From: an uncultured Flavobacteriaceae bacterium
GTDB taxonomy: Bacteria > Bacteroidota > Bacteroidia > Flavobacteriales > Flavobacteriaceae
Reading direction: 5' to 3'
Length of the DNA stretch: 64,000 nt
NCBI GenBank assembly: GCA_947502975.1
Contig: CANNBV010000001.1
Coordinates: forward strand, 682,001 to 746,000
Shown: one piece after another, positions 27,044 through 35,514 of the stretch
How the letters are laid out: every line of letters begins with the position of its first letter
Position numbering within the stretch: position 1 is the stretch's first letter
Notes under the pieces: generated by a model
What the model was told of the DNA's origin: nothing
Database searches by the model: none
The model's input: only the letters and a program-made list of their open reading frames with translations
Program-made: the position numbers and the translations under genes

Positions 27044-28357
27044 TTAATTTAGATTTAATAGATTTTTAAGATTTGCTTTTTTGTTGATGACGTCTATAAT
27101 AGATTGTAAATATTCTTGTTGACTGCTATACAATTGCGTTTGGGCTTGCCTTAAGTCAAAGCTACTTGCTATACCTTCTTTGAATTTAATGGTATTTTTC
27201 TTTTCAATTTTTTCAGCAAGAGCTAAATTCTTTTGTTTATTAGCATAAGTGTCTATGGCTAACTGATACTCATTTTTTGCATTTCTGAATTCAATTGCTA
27301 GTTGATTTTCAGTATCAATAAGGCTATTTTTAGCTTTGTCCCATTCAATTTTTGCACGTTGTCTCTTTGCTTTTCTACCAAAAGAGGTGAAAATTGGGAA
27401 AGTTATACTAACACCAGTAGTGGTGGTGAAAAACCATTCTTGTTCAGCTTTAAAATAATTACCAAATGACTCCGAAATACCTAAGTAGTTAGAGTTAAGA
27501 AAAGCATTTACTTTTGGTAGTTGTTCAGACTTTTCTAGCTTATATTCTAATCGCTTACTCTCTGTGTCATTCGCAGCTATTTTGTAATCAATGTTATTAC
27601 TTACAGAATGTGTGTCGCTTATCAAGTTCAAGGAAATATTCTCAACTACAAGCGATTCCAAAGTATCAGCTAATTCAATAGTTTCATTTTGCTCCAAGCC
27701 CATCAAAATTTTTAAATACCCCTTAGAAATTTCAGAAAGTGTCTCTAGGCTTCTTAGGTTGTTTTCGAGATTAGAAAGTGTTAATTGTAATTGTTCAACG
27801 TCTTCTTCTTCTGTCAGGCCATTTTCAAATATCTTTCTAGTTTCATCTAAATTATCAGATAAAACTTTGATGTTGTTTTTAGTGATTTCAATACTCTCCT
27901 TAGTCAATAAAGCATTATTGTATGCGCTTATAACATTGGTTTCAATAGTGTTAACCGTTTTGTCTTTAGCATTTTTAGAAATGTCCAAGAACACTTTGTT
28001 AGACTGTAGACCGACAATATAGCCACCATCAAAAATTAACTGATTTAGCGTTACACTAGGAGTTAATTGATGCTTAGGAAAAATAAATCCGAATACATCG
28101 CCTGGTTCAGGGTCGAAAGCTCTTATGACATTGAAATTATAATCAACCTTACCAGTAATTTGAGGTAAGCCTCTCGCTGTTGTTTCCCAAACTTGTCGTT
28201 CTGCTGCAAGAATACTTAAGTCTGCATTCTTGATGTTTCTGTTGTTCTCTAAGGCATAATTAATTGCTTCTTGCAGCGAGAATTTTTGAGGAAGCTCTTG
28301 TGCGAAAATGCCAGAAATTATAAAGAGGTTAAACAATAAAATTAATAGTTGTTTCAT
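27044..28357 (-). CDS. TolC-family outer-membrane efflux channel
   Basis: 437 residues with a signal peptide (ending SGIFAQ) and two tandem outer-membrane efflux protein repeats made of long amphipathic helices (LPQKFSLQEAINYALENNRN; IGLASSFDLRQAQTQLY-like region GIASSFDLRQAQ). Forms the trimeric outer-membrane duct of the pump. Second gene of the operon, 5 bp after tetR. Confidence 0.93.
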   Translation of the reverse strand: MKQLLILLFNLFIISGIFAQELPQKFSLQEAINYALENNRNIKNADLSILAAERQVWETTARGLPQITGKVDYNFNVIRAFDPEPGDVFGFIFPKHQLTPSVTLNQLIFDGGYIVGLQSNKVFLDISKNAKDKTVNTIETNVISAYNNALLTKESIEITKNNIKVLSDNLDETRKIFENGLTEEEDVEQLQLTLSNLENNLRSLETLSEISKGYLKILMGLEQNETIELADTLESLVVENISLNLISDTHSVSNNIDYKIAANDTESKRLEYKLEKSEQLPKVNAFLNSNYLGISESFGNYFKAEQEWFFTTTTGVSITFPIFTSFGRKAKRQRAKIEWDKAKNSLIDTENQLAIEFRNAKNEYQLAIDTYANKQKNLALAEKIEKKNTIKFKEGIASSFDLRQAQTQLYSSQQEYLQSIIDVINKKANLKNLLNLN

Positions 28358-28362
28358 GTTTG

Positions 28363-28965
28363 TTATTGATTGATATTGATGTAATTATTTAATATTTCTA
28401 ATCCTTTTGGTGTACATATGCCTCGCAAATGGTATTCTATATAGTTAGTCATAAGCATAGGCATGGAGAATTTATTTCTTGGAAATAAATCATCATCTTT
28501 AATAACCATCATTGCATTAAAATAGATTCTAGAAATGAAGTCTACGTGGATATCTTTTCTATATAATCCTTTAGCAACGCCTTTATTTAAATTGTCTGTA
28601 ACACAATCTTGCATAACACAAAATTGTTTATCCTTTAAATTTTTAAAAATTCCAGGATAGTATTTTTGCAGTTGGTATTGAGGAGAAGATTTTTCATCTT
28701 TTAGATGTTGCATTACAAAATGTTTGATACTGTAAATTTCTTCAATAGGGTTTTTGTCTAATGCACATATATTATTTATGCCTTCTGAAATAAATTGAAA
28801 GAGATGCATTGTAGATGCTTCAACTAATTTGGTCTTATTATCAAAATGTTGGTAAATGGTTTTTTTAGACATACCTAATTTATTGGCTATGTCGTCCATT
28901 GTAACACTTTTAAACCCGTAGCTTAAAAATAAATCTGTTGCTCCTAATAAAATTTTATCTCTCAT
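28363..28965 (-). CDS. TetR/AcrR-family transcriptional regulator of the efflux operon
   Basis: 200 residues from ATG 28965. The frame is open to 29082, but that extension overlaps the promoter and operator. The N-terminal helix-turn-helix is canonical (VTMDDIANKLGMSKKTIYQHF, about residues 17-37), and the C-terminal ligand domain is divergent. It is the first gene of the efflux operon and therefore probably autoregulates it. A 9-bp perfect inverted repeat lies between the -33 and -7 boxes, the classic repressor placement. Ligand unknown. Confidence 0.92.
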   Translation of the reverse strand: MRDKILLGATDLFLSYGFKSVTMDDIANKLGMSKKTIYQHFDNKTKLVEASTMHLFQFISEGINNICALDKNPIEEIYSIKHFVMQHLKDEKSSPQYQLQKYYPGIFKNLKDKQFCVMQDCVTDNLNKGVAKGLYRKDIHVDFISRIYFNAMMVIKDDDLFPRNKFSMPMLMTNYIEYHLRGICTPKGLEILNNYININQ

Positions 28966-28974
28966 AATCGAGTG

Positions 28975-29004
28975 CAAATATACTACAGGAAACTTTAGAA
29001 ACAA
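28975..29004 (-). promoter_or_regulatory. Promoter of the tetR-efflux operon
   Basis: On the minus strand TTG (29002-29004), 19-bp spacer, TATATTTG (28975-28982): a full match to the Flavobacterium consensus. The ATG at 28965 follows the -7 box by 9 bases. Confidence 0.75.
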
Positions 29005-29015
29005 TAAAAGTTTCC
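28988..29015. promoter_or_regulatory. Palindromic operator, probable TetR binding site
   Basis: GGAAACTTT (28988-28996) and AAAGTTTCC (29007-29015) are perfect 9-bp inverted repeats separated by 10 bp, and the element covers the -33 hexamer and most of the spacer. Bound repressor would block RNA polymerase. Confidence 0.7.
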
Positions 29016-29150
29016 AAAGTTTTAATGTTTTTTTAACATAGGTTTTACTTTTAGACGTTTTAGAAAGACATATAGAGGACATCCTTTGAATTTTTTTATC
29101 AAAGCATATTAACTTTTCTAAATTGGTTTCAGAAATACCCCGAATTACAT

Positions 29151-29158
29151 TATTTTTG
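29151..29158 (+). promoter_or_regulatory. -7 box directly before the polyprenyl synthase gene
   Basis: TATTTTTG ends 4 bases before the ATG at 29163. The nearest TTG (29123-29125) is 25 bp upstream, longer than ideal. Suggests a leaderless or nearly leaderless transcript. Confidence 0.5.
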
Positions 29159-29162
29159 TGCG

Positions 29163-30137
29163 ATGCTTTCCATAGAAAAATACCAAGAAGAGTTTATTAT
29201 TTATTTAGAAGAGTATAACACTCTTAAAGAACCAAAGAATCTATACGAACCTATTGATTATATTTTAGGTTTAGGAGGAAAACGCTTAAGGCCTGTGCTA
29301 ACTTTGATGTCAACAGATATCTTCGACGGTAATTACAAAGACGCTTTAAATGCTGCTTTAAGCATTGAAGTATTTCATAATTTCTCACTAGTTCATGATG
29401 ATATTATGGATGATGCGCCCTTAAGACGCGGAAAGAAAACCGTACATGAGAAATGGGATACTAATACAGGTATTCTTTCAGGAGACGCAATGTTGATTAT
29501 GGCGTATCAACTTTTTGAGAATTATAGTGCAGAAAAATTCCAGGATTTAGCAAAACTGTTTAGTAAAACAGCTATTGAAGTTTGTGAGGGGCAACAATAT
29601 GATGTTGATTTTGAAACAAGAAATGACGTTACTATTCCTGAGTATTTAAAAATGATAGAATATAAAACCGCTGTATTAGTTGGTGCTGCTATGAAAATGG
29701 GAGCAATTGTGGCGGGTGCTTCTGCTGAAGACCAACAAAATATTTATGAGTTTGGTAGAAATTTAGGTATTGCATTTCAGTTACAAGATGATTATTTAGA
29801 TGCATTTGGTGATCCAGAAACTTTTGGAAAGCAAGTAGGTGGTGATATTATTGAAAACAAAAAAACCTATTTGTATCTTAAAGCTTTAGAATTTTCTAAT
29901 GATGCAGATACAAATAAACTAACCGAATTATTTTCTTCAAGTCCAGAAGATATAAATACTAAAATAGAAGCTGCAAAAGCGTATTTTGTGTCTTCGGGCT
30001 CCGCTGAAGCTACTAAACAGGCTATACGAGATTACACTAACAACGCTTTTTCTGGTTTAGAACACCTAAACATTTCAAAAGAAAAGAAGGCATTGTTGAA
30101 AGCGTTTGGCATCAACTTAATGAACAGAACCGTGTAA
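29163..30137 (+). CDS. Polyprenyl (trans-isoprenyl) diphosphate synthase
   Basis: 324 residues. Condenses IPP with allylic diphosphates to make a long all-trans chain, most likely the menaquinone side chain. First aspartate-rich motif in HDDIMDDAPLRRG, second in QLQDDYLDAFGD; GGKRLRP and the KT motif (EYKTAVLVG) are also present. Chain length cannot be fixed reliably, but residues before the first DDxxD (IEVFHNFSLVHDD) lack the bulky pair of short-chain enzymes, so C25-C40 is likely. The stop overlaps the next start (TAATG). Confidence 0.93.
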   Translation: MLSIEKYQEEFIIYLEEYNTLKEPKNLYEPIDYILGLGGKRLRPVLTLMSTDIFDGNYKDALNAALSIEVFHNFSLVHDDIMDDAPLRRGKKTVHEKWDTNTGILSGDAMLIMAYQLFENYSAEKFQDLAKLFSKTAIEVCEGQQYDVDFETRNDVTIPEYLKMIEYKTAVLVGAAMKMGAIVAGASAEDQQNIYEFGRNLGIAFQLQDDYLDAFGDPETFGKQVGGDIIENKKTYLYLKALEFSNDADTNKLTELFSSSPEDINTKIEAAKAYFVSSGSAEATKQAIRDYTNNAFSGLEHLNISKEKKALLKAFGINLMNRTV

Positions 30138-30487
30138 TGCAATTGCCAAAAACATTTGAGGGTTTAATTGAAGAAGCTATTCAATTAGATTTATACAAAA
30201 AATTGGTTTTTCAGCTTAATAAAGATTTTCTGTTGGCCAATATCGATTTAGATTTTCATGAAGCTGTTTTGCCTTCTAGTTTAAAACTGATACTACACGA
30301 GACCATTTATAAACTTATCCAAGAGAAATTTATGGAGTACCTAAACTTACTCTATATTATTGATGTTTCTGAAAAACAAGTAAAGGCCTTGGATGGTGAG
30401 GATACTTTAAAACTTTCGGAAGAAGTTACTTTTTTAATTTTGAAACGTGAATGGCAAAAAGTGTGGTTTAGGCATACGTATTCTTAA
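30137..30487 (+). CDS. Conserved small cytosolic protein, function unknown
   Basis: 116 residues, no signal or membrane segment, mostly helical (TFEGLIEEAIQLDLYKKLVF), with aromatic, basic C-terminus (REWQKVWFRHTYS). It is translationally coupled to the polyprenyl synthase: the A of its ATG is the last base of the upstream TAA. I do not recognise the family. The tight coupling suggests a role linked to isoprenoid or menaquinone synthesis, but nothing in the protein shows it. Confidence 0.75.
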   Translation: MQLPKTFEGLIEEAIQLDLYKKLVFQLNKDFLLANIDLDFHEAVLPSSLKLILHETIYKLIQEKFMEYLNLLYIIDVSEKQVKALDGEDTLKLSEEVTFLILKREWQKVWFRHTYS

Positions 30488-30561
30488 TCTGTTAAGGAAC
30501 TATTGTTGTAAAAATGGTAGGCTTAGTGATCTAACCTAAATTTAAGTTGGTAGGTGCAAAA

Positions 30562-30630
30562 GCGATAGTAACGGTTAGCTTTTGGTGAGGTGCGCATCGA
30601 ACCAAAACTATGAGTGGATAGCGCGGTGGC
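30562..30630 (-). repeat. Variable-hairpin intergenic repeat, copy E (degraded)
   Basis: Matches the central hairpin of copy C in reverse orientation (TAGCTTTTGGTGAGG, CGCATCGAACCAAAACTAT, GAGTGGATAGC), but the outer constant ends are eroded: the GGGGAACGCCC end is replaced by GCGCGGTGGCTTGCC. Lies 21 bp beyond the stop of the barrel gene at 30651. Confidence 0.6.
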
Positions 30631-30650
30631 TTGCCATTTGCCATAAAAAA

Positions 30651-31166
30651 TTAAAAGAAGAACCGAACAAAAGGTACCCAAGGGTCTATATATATGCTTT
30701 TCTCGCTATCATGTAATACGTTATATCGTACCCCGAAAATTACATTGCCACTTCTATAGCCTGCACCAAGGAATAGAGCCGGAGACCAATAATTGTCGTC
30801 TGGTGTATTGACTTTAATGTCGTACCTACGACTTACATTAAGCTGTTCTAATTCTCCTGAGAGTTGAATTTCTTGAATTACGTTATACAAACCTATAATA
30901 CTACCACCTAAAACAGTAGTTTTATATAAATCTTTTTGATTATTAAATGTGGCATTGAGCCCAACACCCAAAGCTACTTGATTGTTAAATTCGTAAATAG
31001 CACTAGGTGCTATAGTGGCTCCAAAAAACCCGTTGCCAAAATTTAGCCCTAAGCCGCCACCGTATCTTACATTTTTCCAAAAATCATTCTGATTGCCTTG
31101 CGCATTACTGATAAGACTAATGCCTAGAAAAGCTAAAAGTAAGCTTCCAATAATTTTAGATTTCAT
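30651..31166 (-). CDS. Small outer-membrane beta-barrel protein
   Basis: 171 residues from ATG 31166 (an in-frame start 9 bases earlier is less likely). Signal peptide ends LISNAQ. The mature protein is a series of amphipathic strands (GGGLGLNFGNGFFGATIAPS; ALFLGAGYRSGNVIFGVRYN) ending in VPFVRFFF with a terminal Phe, the outer-membrane insertion signal. Flavobacterial homologues are sometimes mislabelled alpha-ketoglutarate decarboxylase. No substrate or partner is evident. Confidence 0.8.
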   Translation of the reverse strand: MKSKIIGSLLLAFLGISLISNAQGNQNDFWKNVRYGGGLGLNFGNGFFGATIAPSAIYEFNNQVALGVGLNATFNNQKDLYKTTVLGGSIIGLYNVIQEIQLSGELEQLNVSRRYDIKVNTPDDNYWSPALFLGAGYRSGNVIFGVRYNVLHDSEKSIYIDPWVPFVRFFF

Positions 31167-31205
31167 AATATTCAATTTTTAATAAAGATAGTAGATTTTG
31201 AGCAT

Positions 31206-31231
31206 AAAAAAACCACGCTGATTAGCGTGGT
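31206..31231 (-). terminator. Terminator of the OmpA-PD40 gene
   Basis: ACCACGCT (31212-31219), loop GATT, AGCGTGGT (31224-31231), with seven A's on the low side (U tract on the minus strand). It lies 190 bp past the stop at 31423, so the transcript has an unusually long 3' end or a separate small RNA is produced from 31232-31422. No other gene is seen there. Confidence 0.8.
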
Positions 31232-31422
31232 ATATTTTCTAATGGATGTTAATTAATATGTAATTCTTTATAATCGTTTTGTTGATTGCAGTTCAAAAAT
31301 ATGTTTACTCTAAGTTACCTACAAATGATTATTAGGTGTTTTAGACCATCAGACAAATTACTCGACAAAACCACAAAAGCTTTTGCTGTTTATCTATTCA
31401 TCGGTGTTTTTGTAAATTATAA

Positions 31423-33024
31423 TTAATCTAAAATAATGAACTCTACACGTCTGTTTTCTTGTAGCTCTTTGTCTGTGCAATTAGTTTTACAATCTATTTT
31501 TGGTTGCGATTCACCAAAACCCCTAAATTCTAGTCTTTCTTTCTCGATACCATTTTGTATCAAAAACTTAACTGCAGAAGCAGCACGTTTATCAGATAAA
31601 TTTAAATTGTAAGCTGCTCTACCTTTATTGTCTGTATGTGCATTGATAGATAGTTTCATTTCAGGGTTTTCAGTTAGCACAGAAACAATTTTGTTTAATG
31701 AGATATGAGATTCCTCTTTAAGACTCCATTTAGCAGAGTCAAAATAAATATTCTCTATTACTATGGCTAATTTTTCATTTACTTTCTCAATTTTAGGCGC
31801 TGTAGTTTCGAGTTCTAAATTTTTAGAATATGTGGTTTCAAAACCTTTGCTAGCACTAAAGTTGAAGGTTTCATTTACATAACCATCTTTTTCTGTACTT
31901 ATAGTGTATTCTTCAAAAGGTAAAACATTAAAATTAAAAGCTCCGTTGTTGTCCGTAAGTTGTTTTGCAACCTCGTTACCATCTTCATCTTTTAAAACAA
32001 CTACAGTATTTGGTAAGTGTATTTGACTATCAGAATGTACAACGAATCCGTTTAAAGATTGTTTTACTTCATCATTAATGGCGATATACATATCATAACT
32101 GCCTTTTCCATTTGGTCTGTTAGAAGACAAATATCCTTTGTTTCTTGAGGCTAAAAAATAGGCTACTTCATCGTGAGCTGTATTAATGGTATTACCCATA
32201 TTTCGTGGTGCTTTAACACCTTTTTCAAGTATTCTACTCACAAAAATGTCATAACCACCTATGTTTTCATGCCCGTTTGAAGAAAAATACAAATACACAC
32301 CATCTAAAGATAAAGACGGGTATTTTTCATCCGAAGGCGTATTTACATTAGGGCCTAAGTTGGTAGCTGGACCTAGTGAGCCATCACTTTTAATGTCAGC
32401 AACATAAATGTCGTAACCACCGTAGGAATTACTCATGTTTGCAGAAAAATAGATTTTCTCACCTTTAGGGTCTACAAATGGGTTTTCGATTGAAACGTTA
32501 TTCTCATTAACGGATAATAACTTATGGTTGATCCAATTACCATGAGAATCTTCTTCTAAATCTGCTTTGTATAATTTATATTCTAGAGAATTACCTTTGT
32601 CGCTTCGTGTAAAGAAAACAGTTTTCTGGTCTGGTGTAAATGTTAATTGATCTTCACTATTATTAGTATTCAATATTCTTGAGAATAGTAAAGGCGAACT
32701 TAAACTTCCATTTTCTTTTATGTCTAAACAGAATAAATCTTTGTAAGCTTCATTGGTATTTGGGTCAATTTTTGCAAGTGCACCAATTTTTTTTGAAGAG
32801 ACCATAATGAGTTTATCCATGAAAAAACCAGAGCCAAATTCTGAGTATTTCGAATTAACATCTGTGTTAATTATTTCAAAATTAAAACCGTTGTTATCTA
32901 TTTCAGCAGACGATGTTGAGGTTATATCGTTATTTATATCGTTTTCCGCAATTAACTCCGATGGACCTTGACTGAAAGCAAAACTAAAGGATAGCAAAAT
33001 GAATGCAAGTACATTAGTCTTCAT
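31423..33024 (-). CDS. OmpA-family protein with PD40 beta-propeller and carboxypeptidase-like domain
   Basis: 533 residues: signal peptide (ending SFAFSQ), WD40-like PD40 repeats (about 60-310; KIYFSANMSNSYGGYDIYVA and YLYFSSNGHENIGGYDIFVS), a carboxypeptidase-regulatory-like domain (about 325-400), and a C-terminal OmpA peptidoglycan-binding domain (about 420-533; INAHTDNKGRAAYNLNLSDK and RRVEFIIL). Probably tethers outer-membrane complexes to peptidoglycan. Similar architecture is found in T9SS-associated PorE-like proteins and in PorP/SprF-linked OmpA proteins. No PorP/SprF gene is adjacent, so a T9SS role is only possible. Confidence 0.9.
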   Translation of the reverse strand: MKTNVLAFILLSFSFAFSQGPSELIAENDINNDITSTSSAEIDNNGFNFEIINTDVNSKYSEFGSGFFMDKLIMVSSKKIGALAKIDPNTNEAYKDLFCLDIKENGSLSSPLLFSRILNTNNSEDQLTFTPDQKTVFFTRSDKGNSLEYKLYKADLEEDSHGNWINHKLLSVNENNVSIENPFVDPKGEKIYFSANMSNSYGGYDIYVADIKSDGSLGPATNLGPNVNTPSDEKYPSLSLDGVYLYFSSNGHENIGGYDIFVSRILEKGVKAPRNMGNTINTAHDEVAYFLASRNKGYLSSNRPNGKGSYDMYIAINDEVKQSLNGFVVHSDSQIHLPNTVVVLKDEDGNEVAKQLTDNNGAFNFNVLPFEEYTISTEKDGYVNETFNFSASKGFETTYSKNLELETTAPKIEKVNEKLAIVIENIYFDSAKWSLKEESHISLNKIVSVLTENPEMKLSINAHTDNKGRAAYNLNLSDKRAASAVKFLIQNGIEKERLEFRGFGESQPKIDCKTNCTDKELQENRRVEFIILD

Positions 33025-33158
33025 ATTTTGAGGGTATTAGTTGATTAACAAAAGTAAATGTATTATGAAAAAAAGTACTGAGAAATTTTTTTGGATAAAT
33101 CGTATGTAAAAATCGTTAACCTATTGTATTAGAGGGTATTCTCACAATAAGAATGTAT

Positions 33159-34673
33159 TTAAGAGTTTAATTTTAATAATTCGTCGATATAATCTCTTGA
33201 GTTTGAAAGCCTAGGAACTTTATGTTGTCCACCCAATTTATCATTTAATTTTAACCAATCATGAAATAGTTGAGGTCTAGCAATATTAATAGTGGGTTTA
33301 TTTAAAGTGATGTTGTTATAGCGCTTTGCTTCATAATCAGAATTTAAAGATTTCAGGGCATTATCGAATAATTCATTGAAGTAATTAATGTCTTTAGGAG
33401 GTGTTTTAAACTCTATAAGCCATTCATGAGCACCTTTTTCTTTACCTTTCATAAAAATGGGGGCAGCAGTAAAGTCTACAATTTCAGATTTAGTGCGTTT
33501 GCACACATTCTTTAAAGCACTTTCTGCATTTTCAATAATTAATTCTTCACCAAATACATTTATGTGATGTTTGGTTCTACCTGAAATCTTAATGCGATAC
33601 GGATTTAGCGATGTAAAGCGCACAGTGTCACCAATCTTATAACGCCATAACCCTGCATTTGTGGTGATGATTACAGCATAATTCTTATTAAGTTCAACTT
33701 CATCGAGTGGTATTGCTTTTTCTTCTGAAGTTGCATAAATATGCATTGGAATAAATTCATAGAAAATGCCGTAATCTAACATTAACAATAGTTCATCAGA
33801 ATTGTTTTGGTCCTGTATGGCAAAGAAACCTTCTGATGCATTATAAATTTCGTAATATTTAAATTGATTGCTATGAAGTATTTTTTTGTATTGATCTTTG
33901 TAAGGCACAAAACTAACACCTCCATGAAAGTACACCTCTAAATTAGGCCATACCTCCAAAAGGTTTTCTTTTCCAGTAGTTTCTAACACATTGTTTAATA
34001 ATACAAGCATCCAAGATGGTACACCTGCAAGACTCGTTACATTTTCATTAATGGTTTCATCGACAATAGCCTGCATTTTGTGTTCCCAATCACTCATAAG
34101 TGAAACTTTATTGCTGGGAGTACTGCTAAATTCTGCCCAAAACGGCATATTATCAATCAGTATTGCAGATAAATCTCCGAATATCGTACCATTTTCTTTG
34201 TATAATTCTTTACTTCCTCCAAGTCTTAAACTTTTTCCTGTAAATAATTGTGAGTCTTCATTGTTGTTTAAATACATGCACAACAAATCCTTACTGGCTG
34301 CATAGTGGCAGTCTTCTAAAGACTCTTCACTAACAGGAATAAATTTGCTTTTAGCTCTGGTAGTGCCGCTAGATTTTGCGAACCATTTAATTGGTGTTGG
34401 CCAAAAAATATTGTTTTCACCTCTTCGAGAACGTTCAATTACACCTTGCCAACCGTCATAATTTTTAATAGGAACACGTTCAGCAAAGGTTTTGTAATCT
34501 GTAATAGAAGCAAAATCATATTCCTTGCCAATTTCGGTGTTTTTAGCAAAATCAATCAAGCTTAATAATAGCTCATTCTGTACTTCATTGGGGTATTTTA
34601 GAAACAATTCAATTTGATGAAAGCGTTTCTTTAGGAACCATGATGCAATGGAATTAACTAAGGGAATTGGCAT
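33159..34673 (-). CDS. GH3-family acyl-adenylating enzyme
   Basis: 504 residues. Related to the plant GH3/JAR1 adenylate-forming amidosynthetases, which activate a carboxylate with ATP and join it to an amino acid. Nucleotide-binding motifs are recognisable: AKSSGTTRAKSKFIPVS (P-loop, about residue 100) and EIYNASEGFFAIQD (motif 2, about 280), then GLWRYKIGDTVRF and ISGRTKHHINVFGEEL. Bacterial members are common in flavobacteria; their acyl and amine substrates are unknown, and the usual name (auxin-responsive promoter family) is misleading. Single gene, divergent from the DUF2797 gene with 44 bp between start codons. Confidence 0.88.
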   Translation of the reverse strand: MPIPLVNSIASWFLKKRFHQIELFLKYPNEVQNELLLSLIDFAKNTEIGKEYDFASITDYKTFAERVPIKNYDGWQGVIERSRRGENNIFWPTPIKWFAKSSGTTRAKSKFIPVSEESLEDCHYAASKDLLCMYLNNNEDSQLFTGKSLRLGGSKELYKENGTIFGDLSAILIDNMPFWAEFSSTPSNKVSLMSDWEHKMQAIVDETINENVTSLAGVPSWMLVLLNNVLETTGKENLLEVWPNLEVYFHGGVSFVPYKDQYKKILHSNQFKYYEIYNASEGFFAIQDQNNSDELLLMLDYGIFYEFIPMHIYATSEEKAIPLDEVELNKNYAVIITTNAGLWRYKIGDTVRFTSLNPYRIKISGRTKHHINVFGEELIIENAESALKNVCKRTKSEIVDFTAAPIFMKGKEKGAHEWLIEFKTPPKDINYFNELFDNALKSLNSDYEAKRYNNITLNKPTINIARPQLFHDWLKLNDKLGGQHKVPRLSNSRDYIDELLKLNS

Positions 34674-34717
34674 ATTTATGCTATCTTTATTTTTTTAAAA
34701 ATAATACTTTTTTTTAT

Positions 34718-35512
34718 ATGACCTACCAAGGTGTTTTAAGGAAAATGGAAACTGAATTTTCAAATCCTATTCAATATTATTTAGTGTTTGAAAATGACTT
34801 CATTAACATGAATCAATTGCTCAATAAACGTATAAAAATGGAATTTGTAAAGTTTCAATGTTTGAATTGTGGCTTAGACAAACCAATTTATCGACAAGGT
34901 TTTGATAAACAGTGCTTTTATGAAACTGCAAGAGCAGGCGATTGGATTATGCGTCCAGAATTAAGCACAGCACATTTAGGTATAGAAGATAGAGATTTGG
35001 ATTATGAGAAGAAAGCACAATTGCAACCGCATATCGTATATCTTGCAAATTCTAGCAATGTAAAAGTTGGAGTAACACGAAAAAGTCAGGTACCAACCAG
35101 ATGGATTGACCAAGGTGCACATGAAGCTATTGAAATTGTTGAAGTTCCCAACCGTTACTTGGCTGGTATTACAGAAGTAGCTTTAAAAGATTATGTGGCC
35201 GATAAAACCAATTGGCGAAAAATGCTAAAAAATGAAATTGAAGATGAAAATCTGGTAGAATGGCGAGAGCGTTTAAGATCCTACATTCCAGATGAGGCAA
35301 AAGACTATTTTATAGAAAGTAATAGCGAAACTAATTTAGAATTCCCAGTACATAAATATCCAGAAAAACCAAAGAGTTTAAATATTCAAAAAGCTCATAC
35401 TTATGAAGGTACTTTAGTTGGGATAAAAGGACAGTATTTAATTTTTGAAGACGAAACTGTTTTTAATGTTCGAGCTAACGAAGGGTTGGTTTTGGGTATA
35501 TCTGTTATTTAA
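34718..35512 (+). CDS. DUF2797 protein
   Basis: 264 residues from ATG 34718; an open extension to 34667 overlaps the divergent GH3 gene and is not used. The N-terminal region has a Cys pair CLNCG and a later Cys (DKQCFYE), suggesting a metal-binding knuckle. A central GIY-YIG-like stretch (VYLANSSNVKVGVTRKSQVPTRWIDQGA) is characteristic of the DUF2797 family. No characterised function is known to me. It may bind nucleic acid, which is inferred from the GIY-YIG resemblance. Confidence 0.8.
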   Translation: MTYQGVLRKMETEFSNPIQYYLVFENDFINMNQLLNKRIKMEFVKFQCLNCGLDKPIYRQGFDKQCFYETARAGDWIMRPELSTAHLGIEDRDLDYEKKAQLQPHIVYLANSSNVKVGVTRKSQVPTRWIDQGAHEAIEIVEVPNRYLAGITEVALKDYVADKTNWRKMLKNEIEDENLVEWRERLRSYIPDEAKDYFIESNSETNLEFPVHKYPEKPKSLNIQKAHTYEGTLVGIKGQYLIFEDETVFNVRANEGLVLGISVI

Positions 35513-35514
35513 AA

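Noticed and set aside
33159-34673. Plant-derived GH3 gene by recent transfer
   Set aside because: Composition matches its neighbours, and bacterial GH3-family proteins are common in flavobacteria.
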